A DNA stretch of 33,717 nucleotides from Candidatus Zambryskibacteria bacterium RIFOXYD1_FULL_40_13 (GCA_001824295.1 MHWY01000004.1:47095-80811), one strand, 5' to 3'; shown: positions 7,751-16,746, counted from the first letter of the stretch. Numbers and translations: made by a program. Notes: a model not told the origin generated them from the letters alone.

Positions 7751-10096
7751 ATGAATAAAGAGATAAATCCGAATCGGGGGTACATTTTACCAGCAAGGTC
7801 GCTTGCTTTCCTTCTCGTCATATTTGTTTTTTGGTTTGTCCAACTGACTCCAATTGCCCACGGATTATTAAAGCCTGGTGACATTGGTTGTAATGTGGCG
7901 AGTGATTGTAGTCCAAACCCACTAAAACCAAATGATCCTCCTGGCACACCAGAGAACCAATATGGATGTTGTACTGATGGGACTGGCCTTCCGCTACCTT
8001 TGGGTGGAAGTCACATGTGTTGGTCTGGTGGTGGTGGACCATATTGTGATAGTGGAGGAAATGGTAGCGCTCTTGTTAATGGTGCTTGTATGCCTACTCA
8101 CTACAATTGTTCTGCGGGAGTTTTGGGAGCAAAGGCAGAATATCCAACTCAATATCATTGGTGGTGTGAAGGTCAAAATGGTGGTACCAACAAATTATGT
8201 GTGGAAATGAAGTCCCCTGGTGTTTGTGGAGCAACACACAATAATTGTACCGCAGGTGTTTTGGGTGCAAATCAAGAGTATCCAACTCAATATAACTGGT
8301 GGTGTAATAGCACAAGCGGAGGTAGTAATACACTTTGTACTGAAATGAAAGTAAATGGCTCTTGCTCTTTCGCTCACTATAACTGTTCGGCAGGTACGAG
8401 TGCAAATAATGTTAATGGTTCAACATCATGGACCTGGGTCTGTAGAAGTCCAAACGGAGGAACAAATGCATCCTGCTCTGAAATAAAGCCAGTTGTTGTA
8501 AGTGGTTCTTGCTCTTCTACCCACTATAGCTGTTCTGCTGGAACGAGTGGTAGTCAAAGTGATAATGCAACATCGTGGACCTGGGGTTGTTATGGTTCTG
8601 GTGGTGGTGGTAATGACTCCTGTTCCGAGACAAAACCTACTGTTACAAATGGTTCTTGTGCAACAACACACTACAACTGTTCGGCTGGTAATAGCGCCAA
8701 CACCTCCTCTGGTTCAACCGCGTGGACATGGGATTGTTTGAGTCCAAATGGTGGAAGCAACGACTCATGTATTGAAACTAAAACCGTCAGTGGTCCAGAT
8801 TTAACTGCGGGAGGAATCAGTCCAACATCTGTGTTGGTTAACTCTCCCACAACATTTAGTACAACAATAAGCAATATTGGTAATAGCTCAACCGGGGCTT
8901 CTTTTAATAACTTTTTCCAAGTGGCAAGAAACTCTGATGGCTCCGGTATTTTGCCAGACTTTGGTGCAGTAACAGCCTCGGCAATTTCTGGTGGTGCCAG
9001 TGCCCCAGCATCAGTTAATGGAACTTTTTCCTCACTAGGTGTTTATTATGTTCGAGCCTGTGTTGATAAAAGCTTTGCGGGAGATGCGGGAACTATTTCC
9101 GAAGCAAATGAAAACAACAATTGTGGTGCATGGACTAGTGTTGCGGTTACAAATGGAGGTAATGAAGGTAGCGGAACTTTTGTTGATCTTGTTGCCGGCA
9201 ACGTCTCACCTTCAACTATTGTGGTTAATACACCCGTCAGTTTTTCTTCATCAATTCTAAATAATGGAAATGTTTCTACAGGAAGTAACTTTTACAATTT
9301 CTTCCAAATATCCACAGCACCGAATGGAGGGGGAACCAAGACCGACCTAACAAGTTCTGTCATGTCTGCCCTATCGGCTAGTGGCACAGGCCCAGCTACA
9401 TCTCCGAGTCACCAGTTTACTTCACCAGGGACATATTATATACGTGCCTGTGCTGACAAAAGAAACTCTGCCGATGCGGGAAGCATAACTGAGTCAAGTG
9501 AGGACAATAACTGTAGTACAGGGTGGGCTGGAATTACTATAGTAAATACTTGTCCTGGAGGAGGACTGCCTCCATGTTCCGGAGGTGGCACTGTAAATGG
9601 CGCTTGTGGTGATAGAAACACAACTTATGTTTTTGGTACTACGGGGTATCCTGCAGGTAGCACCTTTTGTTCTGCTGGTGAGCGTAGAATTCCACCCATA
9701 CTTGAACCAGGATTTCCAGAGTCTGGGGGAACAGTTGCATGGTTCTGTGATGGATTAAATAGCGGAACGAACGCTGGTCCTTGTACTGCTAGACTGGCTC
9801 TTCAGGCGTTTACTGTAACAGCTGAAACCTCTAGTGGTGGTTTTATAACCAGCTCAAGTACAGATAGTCAGATTAACTGTGGTGAGGATTGCCAGGGGAC
9901 TTACGAAGTGGGAAGTGATGTAACCCTGCAGGCTCTTCCAAGCTCAACTTACTGGAAATTTGACCACTGGACAGTCTCTCCATCTTCTGCTAGTTCATGT
10001 AGTGGTACAGGGCCATGTATGATAAATAATATAAACAGGAGTGTCACAGTCACAGCTTCTTTCGTACCAAGGCAATTTCAATATATTGAGTTTTAG
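7751..10096 (+). CDS. large secreted Cys-rich protein 2 with two CARDB-like domains
   Basis: The 781-aa paralogue of its neighbour has a signal peptide (about residues 1-38, SLAFLLVIFVFWFVQLTPIAHG) and a short Gly/Cys-rich region. Five Cys-rich repeats follow (about 108-345, from NGACMPTHYNCSAG to CIETK); the first two keep the WWC form and the last three the WTWxC form. Then come two CARDB-like beta-sandwich domains (PDLTAGGISPTSVLVNSPTTF and VDLVAGNVSPSTIVVNTPVSF, each closing with YYxRACxDK...EDNNC). The common tail is a CGDRNTTYVFGTTGYP module, an InlB-like repeat (VTLQALPSSTYWKFDHW) and FQYIEF at the very end. CARDB domains are extracellular adhesion-like modules. The gene lies 25 nt downstream of protein 1 and 17 nt upstream of protein 3, so they form one operon. 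No Shine-Dalgarno motif precedes the ATG. An envelope or surface function is inferred. Confidence 0.88.
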   Translation: MNKEINPNRGYILPARSLAFLLVIFVFWFVQLTPIAHGLLKPGDIGCNVASDCSPNPLKPNDPPGTPENQYGCCTDGTGLPLPLGGSHMCWSGGGGPYCDSGGNGSALVNGACMPTHYNCSAGVLGAKAEYPTQYHWWCEGQNGGTNKLCVEMKSPGVCGATHNNCTAGVLGANQEYPTQYNWWCNSTSGGSNTLCTEMKVNGSCSFAHYNCSAGTSANNVNGSTSWTWVCRSPNGGTNASCSEIKPVVVSGSCSSTHYSCSAGTSGSQSDNATSWTWGCYGSGGGGNDSCSETKPTVTNGSCATTHYNCSAGNSANTSSGSTAWTWDCLSPNGGSNDSCIETKTVSGPDLTAGGISPTSVLVNSPTTFSTTISNIGNSSTGASFNNFFQVARNSDGSGILPDFGAVTASAISGGASAPASVNGTFSSLGVYYVRACVDKSFAGDAGTISEANENNNCGAWTSVAVTNGGNEGSGTFVDLVAGNVSPSTIVVNTPVSFSSSILNNGNVSTGSNFYNFFQISTAPNGGGTKTDLTSSVMSALSASGTGPATSPSHQFTSPGTYYIRACADKRNSADAGSITESSEDNNCSTGWAGITIVNTCPGGGLPPCSGGGTVNGACGDRNTTYVFGTTGYPAGSTFCSAGERRIPPILEPGFPESGGTVAWFCDGLNSGTNAGPCTARLALQAFTVTAETSSGGFITSSSTDSQINCGEDCQGTYEVGSDVTLQALPSSTYWKFDHWTVSPSSASSCSGTGPCMINNINRSVTVTASFVPRQFQYIEF

Positions 10097-10113
10097 TAAT
10101 TAATAATTTAGCA

Positions 10114-13100
10114 ATGATGAAAAAAACAAAAAAACTAAGTACTCTCATATACGTAGTGTTGGCCTACATCCTCTTCATCTCATTTCCAACAGCGGTTAGT
10201 GCTTTCACATGTAATTCTGGAACACTAGCAACCACCTGTACAATTACAGGGGCAAACACCACCACCGATGGTGAAGTTATATCTGGTGCGGGCAGTCTCA
10301 TCATTGCAAGTGGTGGTTCAATCACTTCCTCGGGCGCAAGCCGGTTTACTCTAAACATGGGTGGTAATATTACTATCCAATCTGGTGGAAGTATTACTGG
10401 TAATGCAGTAATTACCACTACCAACCTCGATGTTCAATCAGGTGGAAGCATAAATGTAGACAGCAAAGGATATTATGGTGTTGATGGCACAGGTAAGGGT
10501 AATGGTCCTGGTGGTGGTTTTCCTAGTGCTTATGGTAGTTATGATAATGCTGGTGGAGCAGGACACGGTGGGGTTGGTGCTACTGGTAGTATGTATAGTG
10601 CTGGTTTGGGAGGTACGGGGTATGGCTCTGCAACACAACCAACAGATTTTGGTTCTTCAGGTGGTCATCTCTTTGGTTATATATATACACCTGGTCGGGG
10701 GGGCGGAGCAATTAAGATTACGGCATCTGGCACAGTAACAGTTAATGGAACTATTTCGGCAAAAGGTGAAGATATACAGAGTTATTCTACTCGTTCAGCT
10801 ACTATGGTTACCGGTGCTGGTTCAGGGGGCTCAATCTGGATAACGGCCGATACCATAACTGGTTCTGCGAATATTGTTGCAAATGGGGGGAATGTTTCTT
10901 GGGGTCATCCGGCACACCCAGGAAAAGGTGCAGGAGGAAGAATAGCATTGTACTATACAAATTTTACCCACACAGGATTGGTATCTGCATATAGTGGAAT
11001 TGATGATTTGCCTTTGGCTTACCGAACGATTGCTGGTGCCGGAACCATATTTAAAAAGGCGGTGTCTCAACCCAATGGTGAATTGATAGCTGATAATGGA
11101 ACTATTTCTCCAGCCGGTAGCACATATCAATCTCCTGGTACTACAGACACCTTCGATAATGTCATAATTAGAAACTACGCAAGTTATGTTGTTCAAAATG
11201 GTTCCTCTGTAACAATACTAGCCATGTCTGGTACAGGGAACGCTGGTTTTGTAAACAATGGTACAGCAAACCTAAGTAGTATATCTCTATTACCAAGCTC
11301 TATAACCAACACAGGGACAATTATCTTGCCAGCGAGTGTAACCCTTGGAACCGGTGCGACATTTACAAACTCAGGAACAATTAATACTCTTTCTGATTTA
11401 ACAATTTCTGGTGGAACATTTGTTGCAAATGGTGGTAGTTTCTCGGCGGGTTCTCCGAATATTATTGTTGGTTCTGGAGGAGTATTTGAATCAAACAATA
11501 CACCAGACAACCCATTCGTTCTGAATAATCTAACAGTCCAGTCTGGAGGTGTTGTGCGACATGTTGGTAATGGAATAAATAGTTTGAATTTAAGTTTGAC
11601 AAACCTAGACGTCCAGCCTGGAGGAAGTATAAATGTAAATGGTAAGGGGTATTATGGTACGGATGGTTACACTAATGGTAATGGTCCTGGGAAGGGTTTT
11701 ACTTCAGCAGCGTATTATTATCTTAATCCTGGTGGTGCTGGGCACGGTGGCATCGGTGGTGCTGGCACCGAGTATGGGGCGGGCGCTGGTGGTGTTGCTT
11801 ATGGTTCCGAAATTCAGCCGATAACTTTGGGTTCTTCGGGGGGCTCTACTGGCTCCGGTGATTATCCTCCGGGTAGTGGGGGAGGGGCAATTAAAATTAC
11901 TGCCTCTGGAACGGTAACAGTTAATGGAACGATTTCTGCTAATGGTGAAGACGCAAAGAATTATTCACTTTATTCAGGTAGTATAGTTGGTGGTGGTGGC
12001 TCTGGTGGTTCAATTTGGATTACTGCCGATACAATTTTGGGTTCATCAAATATTACTGCTAATGGAGGAGGTGTTACTATTATTGGTCCTACCCGTCCTG
12101 GTGGAGGAGGTGGTGGAAGGATTGCAATGTATTGTACGGGGGGGTTTGACTACAGTGGGGCAGTGACAGCAAATGCAGGTGTAACCACTGCCAATTTTCC
12201 AGGTGCTGGGACAGTTTATGATGAGGATTGTATGACACATGCTATTACCTCATCGGCTGGACCCAACGGAACTATTTCCCCACTTGGTGAAACCAAGGTA
12301 AACCATGAGGAAGATCAGCTGTACACTGTTACTCCAGATGTAGGATATAGAGTGGATCATGTGCTTGTAGATGGGGTCTCTGTTGGCGAGGTAACCACAT
12401 ATACATTCACAAATGTTATTGCAAGACACACCATTGAGGCTGTATTTATTATAAGTCCACCAGCATCACCTTCAAACTTTACTGCTACGGCTGGTGCATG
12501 TGAGGAAAACTTTTTGGACCTTGCCTGGGATGCCTCTCTCACAGCCACGAACTACAAAGTATACAGAGATGAAACTTTAATATACAACAGCACAGGTTTG
12601 TCTCATTTAGACTCCGGACTTGTGCTTGGTCAAACTTATTCATATCATTTAACCGCATCTAATATAGGAGGTATCTCTGCAACTACCACAATAAACGGAA
12701 CGGTTGCAAACGTTTGTACAAGAACTCTTACAATTAATACAGCTGGCACTGGAACGGGAACAGTTTTTGGTGCGGGTGAGCATGATTATGGGACGACGGT
12801 CACACCAACAGCAACACCAGGTTCGGGGTCTTCATTTGCTGGTTGGAGTGGTGCATGTAATCCAACAACAGGGGCAGTACTAATGGATGATGATAAAACG
12901 TGTATAGCAACATTTACTTTGAACCCACCCCCTCGCCCAACAGGATTCACTGCTTCACCAAGTGCATGTGAGAACAACTGGCTGAATCTATCATGGGATG
13001 TAACACCTGGAGCGACGATGTATCAGATATATAGAGGAGGAACTCTCATAAGAGACGACTTAAGTGCTAACTTTGATATAGGTGAACCTAGTTCCCTTGG

Positions 13101-13935
13101 TTTCTCTGACACAGGTCTTGTATTCAACTCAACATATTCATACACAATTACTGCTTCAAATGCAGGAGGAACATCACAGGTGGCTTCAGCTTCTGGAACA
13201 GTCAGTGGTCTTTGTACTCGTACCTTAACTATAAACAAAACTGGTAGTGGTTTTGGGGTAGTTACTGGGGCGGGTGAACACACACCTGGAGCAGAAGTTG
13301 TAGCCACAGCATCTGCAAACACAGGTTCAACATTTACTGGATGGAGTGGTGAGGGTTGTTCGGGAACAGGAACTTGTTCTGTCATAATGGATATTGATAG
13401 GGAAATCACTGCAACATTTGTCTTAGACCCGATACCAGGAATGTGTAGTAGTCCCGCAAGCAACAAAGAATATCCTGAGGATGCGACTTCTTACGGAACA
13501 GATGATTTTTGTTCTCAAGGTACGGTATCTGTGGATGGAACAACTCCGTCTGAGCCAGCTTTCCCACCAAGAGGAGGAATGTCAACTTGGGTTTGTCTTG
13601 GTATAAACAACGGTGCAACTAGTCCAGAATGTTGGGCAACGCGGGCAACTCTTAAACATGCAGTTACTATAGTGGAATCAACTGGTGGTGGTAAGGTCAT
13701 AGACCAAAACTCCTTGTTTATCAACTGTGGAGGTAGCAACTTGGATTGTCAGTATAATTATAACGAGGGTAGTACAGTAGCTTTGCAAGCAATACCGGAA
13801 TCAACTTATTGGCAGTTTGACTACTGGACAGGTGACTGTTCAGGAACCTCCCCAGTATGTCTCTTACCGATTACCGGCCCACAAACCGCTTCGGCCAACT
13901 TCGTATTAACAAAGTTTAATTATCAGGAGTTTTAG
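10114..13935 (+). CDS. giant secreted Gly-rich beta-helix-like protein 3 with FnIII and InlB-like repeats
   Basis: The 1273-aa protein has a signal peptide (about residues 1-30, ending TAVSA). The N-terminal half looks like a beta-helix or other solenoid and contains two copies of one long Gly-rich module (about 106-285 and 499-675). Each copy runs from LDVQxGGSINV through GYYGxDG, GGAGHGG and GGGAIKITASGTVTVNGTISA to GGSIWITADTI, with a Gly/Thr/Asn-rich stretch in between. The second half has an InlB-like repeat (about 709-780), then two pairs of FnIII-like domain (LDLAWDASLTATNYKVYRDE; LNLSWDVTPGATMYQIYRGG) and InlB-like repeat (GSSFAGWSGAC; GSTFTGWSGEGC). The tail shared with proteins 1 and 2 follows: FCSQGTV...WVCLGINNG, VALQAIPESTYWQFDYW and FNYQEF at the end. 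It is probably surface-exposed. Two adjacent ATGs (10114, 10117) are equally possible starts. Confidence 0.88.
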   Translation: MMKKTKKLSTLIYVVLAYILFISFPTAVSAFTCNSGTLATTCTITGANTTTDGEVISGAGSLIIASGGSITSSGASRFTLNMGGNITIQSGGSITGNAVITTTNLDVQSGGSINVDSKGYYGVDGTGKGNGPGGGFPSAYGSYDNAGGAGHGGVGATGSMYSAGLGGTGYGSATQPTDFGSSGGHLFGYIYTPGRGGGAIKITASGTVTVNGTISAKGEDIQSYSTRSATMVTGAGSGGSIWITADTITGSANIVANGGNVSWGHPAHPGKGAGGRIALYYTNFTHTGLVSAYSGIDDLPLAYRTIAGAGTIFKKAVSQPNGELIADNGTISPAGSTYQSPGTTDTFDNVIIRNYASYVVQNGSSVTILAMSGTGNAGFVNNGTANLSSISLLPSSITNTGTIILPASVTLGTGATFTNSGTINTLSDLTISGGTFVANGGSFSAGSPNIIVGSGGVFESNNTPDNPFVLNNLTVQSGGVVRHVGNGINSLNLSLTNLDVQPGGSINVNGKGYYGTDGYTNGNGPGKGFTSAAYYYLNPGGAGHGGIGGAGTEYGAGAGGVAYGSEIQPITLGSSGGSTGSGDYPPGSGGGAIKITASGTVTVNGTISANGEDAKNYSLYSGSIVGGGGSGGSIWITADTILGSSNITANGGGVTIIGPTRPGGGGGGRIAMYCTGGFDYSGAVTANAGVTTANFPGAGTVYDEDCMTHAITSSAGPNGTISPLGETKVNHEEDQLYTVTPDVGYRVDHVLVDGVSVGEVTTYTFTNVIARHTIEAVFIISPPASPSNFTATAGACEENFLDLAWDASLTATNYKVYRDETLIYNSTGLSHLDSGLVLGQTYSYHLTASNIGGISATTTINGTVANVCTRTLTINTAGTGTGTVFGAGEHDYGTTVTPTATPGSGSSFAGWSGACNPTTGAVLMDDDKTCIATFTLNPPPRPTGFTASPSACENNWLNLSWDVTPGATMYQIYRGGTLIRDDLSANFDIGEPSSLGFSDTGLVFNSTYSYTITASNAGGTSQVASASGTVSGLCTRTLTINKTGSGFGVVTGAGEHTPGAEVVATASANTGSTFTGWSGEGCSGTGTCSVIMDIDREITATFVLDPIPGMCSSPASNKEYPEDATSYGTDDFCSQGTVSVDGTTPSEPAFPPRGGMSTWVCLGINNGATSPECWATRATLKHAVTIVESTGGGKVIDQNSLFINCGGSNLDCQYNYNEGSTVALQAIPESTYWQFDYWTGDCSGTSPVCLLPITGPQTASANFVLTKFNYQEF

Positions 13936-13952
13936 TAACTAAACTAGAATAG

Positions 13953-13958
13953 TAAAAT
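13953..13958 (+). promoter_or_regulatory. candidate -10 box (TAAAAT) before the 129-aa gene
   Basis: TAAAAT is followed by 6 nt and the ATG at 13965. The position fits the leaderless pattern seen elsewhere in the window. No clear -35 was found, and read-through from the surface-protein operon is equally possible. Confidence 0.35.
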
Positions 13959-13964
13959 AAACCT

Positions 13965-14354
13965 ATGCAAAACAAAAATATTATATCCGGAATTATAATT
14001 TTACTGGTCATTATCGGTGCGTTTTGGTATGTTGCTAGTAGAAACGATTCTGGTTTAGAAGTTCCTGCTAATTCAAATAATCAAGTTAACGAAAAAACTA
14101 AACCAAATTTTGTCCTAGGGATTGTCACGAGGGTGGAAGGTAACACGATTTATATAAGGGCCGGCTCTGAGGAAAAAACTGTGGTAACTGATACTAAGCT
14201 GGTTGTTCTAAAGCAGGTAAAAGAAGCAGGAGTGATAAAAAATGTTTCTGCAAAACTAAGTGATGTAAAAACCTCATCAAGAATAGTTGGTTACTTCAAC
14301 GAAAGCACTGATTTGGAGTACAAAGCACATACCATTCAGGTATTAAACATATAA
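13965..14354 (+). CDS. small membrane-anchored protein with a probable OB-fold-like domain
   Basis: The 129-aa protein has one N-terminal hydrophobic helix (about residues 6-24, IISGIIILLVIIGAFWYVA), a short Asn-rich linker, and a strand-rich domain starting NFVLGIVTRVEGNTIYIRAGSEEKTVVTDTKLVVL and ending SRIVGYFNESTDLEYKAHTIQVLNI. The phrase G-x-V-x-x-V-x-G-N-T-I-x-I resembles small secreted OB-fold-like domains (DUF5666-type) that occur as one-domain envelope proteins. This is a pattern match by eye, not a search result. It would sit outside the membrane, anchored by its helix. It lies between the surface-protein operon and secDF, with 30 nt upstream and 47 nt downstream. Function unknown. 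Confidence 0.75.
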   Translation: MQNKNIISGIIILLVIIGAFWYVASRNDSGLEVPANSNNQVNEKTKPNFVLGIVTRVEGNTIYIRAGSEEKTVVTDTKLVVLKQVKEAGVIKNVSAKLSDVKTSSRIVGYFNESTDLEYKAHTIQVLNI

Positions 14355-14364
14355 TCTAATCGGG

Positions 14365-14392
14365 TTGCATTTTCGGTGTAAATCAATATAAT
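14365..14392 (+). promoter_or_regulatory. promoter of secD
   Basis: TTGCAT (14365-14370), a 16-nt spacer and a perfect TATAAT (14387-14392). The secD ATG at 14402 begins 9 nt after the -10 box, so the message should be leaderless or nearly so. No Shine-Dalgarno motif is present. Confidence 0.7.
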
Positions 14393-14401
14393 GAAGCCCG
14401 T

Positions 14402-15730
14402 ATGTTAAAACATAGAATAATATCTATAGTCTTAGTCTTGGTTGTTGTAGGCGTCGGTTTTTTTGTATCTAATACATCCAAGTACCCTTTTAAGTTTGGG
14501 TTGGATTTGAATGGGGGGACAGAACTAACTTATCGTGCCGATATATCAAAAGTCAAGTCTGGAGATGTGGGTGGGGCTATGGCTTCACTTCGAGATGTTA
14601 TAGAGAGAAGAATAAATATATTTGGTGTCTCGGAACCTATTGTTCAGGTAGAAAATCCTGGGCTTGTTGCTGGTTCCGATGATTACAGACTGCTCGTTGG
14701 TCTTCCTGGAATAACAAACATTGAAGAAGCCGTAAAACTTATAGGTAAAACTCCACAACTTGAATTTAAGCTTGTAAGACCAGAAGCCGAAGGGTTGACC
14801 GAAGAAGAACTTAAGACCAAAACTCAAGACGAGATTTTCCTTTCGACTGGACTTGATGGTCAATATCTAGACAGCGCCCAACTACAATTTACAAACAGTG
14901 GTTCTGGTCAGCTATCGGGGGAGCCGATTGTCGCCATTACCTTCAATGACGAAGGTCGGGATTTATTCGCAAAAATTACTAGAGAAAACTTAGGAAAAGT
15001 CTTGGCTATATTTCTAGATGGTGGGGTAATATCAAGCCCCGTAATTCGTGATGAAATAAAAGATGGTAAGGCAGTAATATCTGGTGGGTTTACCCCAGTT
15101 GAGGCAAAAGACCTTGTTAGAGACTTAAACTATGGTGCTTTGCCTGTGCCGGTTGAGCTTATTTCTACACAGAGCATCGGCGCCTCCTTGGGTGAAGACG
15201 CGAAAACCTCTGGCGTTGACGCCGGGCTAATTGGCTTTGCTTTCATAGTTGCTTTTCTTATCTTGTGGTATAGACTACCAGGTATTGTTGCAAGTCTATC
15301 ACTTGTTATTTATATAATCCTTTCTTTGGCAGTTTTCAAATTAATTCCTGTCACATTTACTGCAGCGGGTATTGCAGGGTTTATTTTGTCCATTGGTATG
15401 GCAGTGGATGCAAACGTTTTGATTTTTGAGAGAATGAAAGAAGAACTGAAAAAGGGTAAATCTGTGCATGATTCTCTGCATGAAGGATTTTCAAGGGCTT
15501 GGCTTTCTATTCGTGACTCAAATATTTCTTCAATGATTACTGCTGTTATTTTGTTCTGGCTTGGCACATCAGCCGTGAAGGGTTTTGCGCTTACTTTGGG
15601 TCTTGGTGTTCTTATTTCTTTGTTTACAGCTATTACTGTTTCCAGGACATTTCTATTTGCTATTGCACCCAAAGGAGAATCACACGGCAAGCTGGCGAGA
15701 TTCTTGTTTAGTAATGGCTTTCACATTTAG
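14402..15730 (+). CDS. secD: protein translocase subunit SecD
   Basis: SecD works with SecF at the inner membrane, using the proton gradient to help pull exported proteins through SecYEG. The 442-aa protein has the family's parts in order: a first membrane helix (about residues 5-22), the FGLDLNGGTELTYRAD motif, a large external P1 region, and five further membrane helices from about residue 275. The proton-path motifs are intact (GMAVDANVLIFERMKEEL, SIRDSNISSMITAVILFWLGTSAVKGFALTLGLGVLISLFTA). It is on the short side compared with proteobacterial SecD, as is common in CPR and Gram-positive forms. It directly precedes secF and follows a locus of three giant exported proteins that would be its natural substrates; that functional link is inferred. 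Confidence 0.96.
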   Translation: MLKHRIISIVLVLVVVGVGFFVSNTSKYPFKFGLDLNGGTELTYRADISKVKSGDVGGAMASLRDVIERRINIFGVSEPIVQVENPGLVAGSDDYRLLVGLPGITNIEEAVKLIGKTPQLEFKLVRPEAEGLTEEELKTKTQDEIFLSTGLDGQYLDSAQLQFTNSGSGQLSGEPIVAITFNDEGRDLFAKITRENLGKVLAIFLDGGVISSPVIRDEIKDGKAVISGGFTPVEAKDLVRDLNYGALPVPVELISTQSIGASLGEDAKTSGVDAGLIGFAFIVAFLILWYRLPGIVASLSLVIYIILSLAVFKLIPVTFTAAGIAGFILSIGMAVDANVLIFERMKEELKKGKSVHDSLHEGFSRAWLSIRDSNISSMITAVILFWLGTSAVKGFALTLGLGVLISLFTAITVSRTFLFAIAPKGESHGKLARFLFSNGFHI

Positions 15731-15757
15731 ACTTTATGAACTTTATAACTTTTAACT
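15731..15757. repeat. single arm of the AGTTCATAAAGT hairpin repeat family
   Basis: The 27 bases directly after the secD stop, ACTTTATGAACTTTATAAC followed by TTTTAACT, are the reverse complement of the AGTTAAAAGTT-ATAAAGTTCATAAAGT arm found inside the 16S rRNA inserts. Only one arm is present here, so no hairpin forms on its own. Confidence 0.6.
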
Positions 15758-15764
15758 CACTTAT

Positions 15765-16667
15765 ATGTTTGTAGTAAATTACAGAAAATTATTTTTTACA
15801 CTATCTATCCTTCTAGTTGTTGGTTCTTTTGTTGCAATTTCAGTGTATGGACTGAATTTTGGTATTGATTTCAAGGGCGGGTCTATCTTGGAGGTGAGTT
15901 ACCCTGACAGTCGGCCTGAAGCAGAAAGTATTAAGGTCGGACTAAATAATCTTGATCTTGGTTCTTACATACTAACTCCGTTTGGAGAAAAAAACTTCAT
16001 TTTGCGAGCAAGAGAGATTACCCCTGTTGAAAAAACGGCTATAATTAACACTTTTTCAAGCAATAGTACGGTTCAAATAACTGAGGAAAGATTTAACTCC
16101 ATAGGCCCGGCTGTTGGAACAGAGTTAAAAAACAAAGCGATTTTGGCAATCATTTTAGTTGTGATTTGTATTGTGCTTTTTATTACATTTGCTTTCAGAA
16201 AAGTTTCCCATCCTGTGGCTTCTTGGAAGTATGGTTTAGCAACTATTATTGCTTTAGTGCATGATATTATTATTCCTACTGGCATATTTGTGATTTGGGC
16301 TCATTATAGAGGTGGGGAGATAGATATGCTTTTTATCACTGCTCTCCTTGCGATTTTAGGTTATTCCGTTCACGACACCATAGTTGTTTTCGACCGAGTT
16401 AGAGAGAATTTGCGACTCGGTGGTAATTCTAAAACAAAGGAGTCATTTATTGAAACTGTTGGAACCTCGGTCTCGCAAACCTTCGCAAGGTCAATCAACA
16501 CATCACTGACCATCTTTTTGGCCCTCGTTGCTCTGTATTTCTTTGGCGGAGAAGCTACTCGTAACTTTGCCTTTATTTTGCTTGTGGGTATTATAGCTGG
16601 AACTTATTCATCTATCTTTGTTGCCTCACCACTACTTGTTACTTTTGAAAGGTTTAGGAAGAAATAA
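15765..16667 (+). CDS. secF: protein translocase subunit SecF
   Basis: SecF is the partner of SecD in proton-driven protein export. The 300-aa protein has the family layout: a first membrane helix (about residues 8-28), the GIDFKGGSILEVSYP motif, an external domain, and five membrane helices from about residue 122. The conserved segments are ILGYSVHDTIVVFDRVRENLR and ARSINTSLTIFLALVALYFFGGEATRNFAFILLVGIIAGTYSSIFVASPLL. Length is normal for SecF. The start is 34 nt after the secD stop; most of that gap is an arm of a dispersed hairpin repeat. There is no Shine-Dalgarno motif, so translation is either coupled, leaderless from a separate start, or SD-independent. The gene ends at the solitary 16S rRNA unit. 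Confidence 0.96.
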   Translation: MFVVNYRKLFFTLSILLVVGSFVAISVYGLNFGIDFKGGSILEVSYPDSRPEAESIKVGLNNLDLGSYILTPFGEKNFILRAREITPVEKTAIINTFSSNSTVQITEERFNSIGPAVGTELKNKAILAIILVVICIVLFITFAFRKVSHPVASWKYGLATIIALVHDIIIPTGIFVIWAHYRGGEIDMLFITALLAILGYSVHDTIVVFDRVRENLRLGGNSKTKESFIETVGTSVSQTFARSINTSLTIFLALVALYFFGGEATRNFAFILLVGIIAGTYSSIFVASPLLVTFERFRKK

Positions 16668-16724
16668 GTCAAGCCATAAGTGGCCTAGAGACTTGGTGTT
16701 TTTAGGTGGATTAGACACTTGACT
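16667..16724. repeat. inverted repeat after secF overlapping the 16S promoter -35
   Basis: AGTCAAG at 16667-16673 pairs with CTTGACT at 16718-16724; inside, CCTA and TAGG can also pair. The left arm overlaps the secF stop codon and the right arm contains the TTGACT -35 hexamer. It may help end the secDF message or modulate the rRNA promoter. The inner part pairs poorly. Confidence 0.4.
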
Positions 16725-16746
16725 TCAATAAAAATATGGCTATACT
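16719..16746 (+). promoter_or_regulatory. candidate promoter of the 16S rRNA unit
   Basis: TTGACT (16719-16724), 16-nt spacer, TATACT (16741-16746). It is the best promoter I see upstream of the processing stem. Transcription would begin near 16753, giving a leader of about 470 nt. The immediate downstream hairpin plus T run complicates this reading. Confidence 0.55.

Noticed and set aside
7932-8741. Several 79-103-aa ORFs in other frames of the secreted protein genes
   Set aside because: Low-complexity shadows produced by the repetitive Gly/Thr/Cys codons of the real genes.
7690-13935. LPXTG or PEP-CTERM sorting signals in the three secreted proteins
   Set aside because: No such motif and no C-terminal hydrophobic helix; the ends are F-x-Y-x-E-F.
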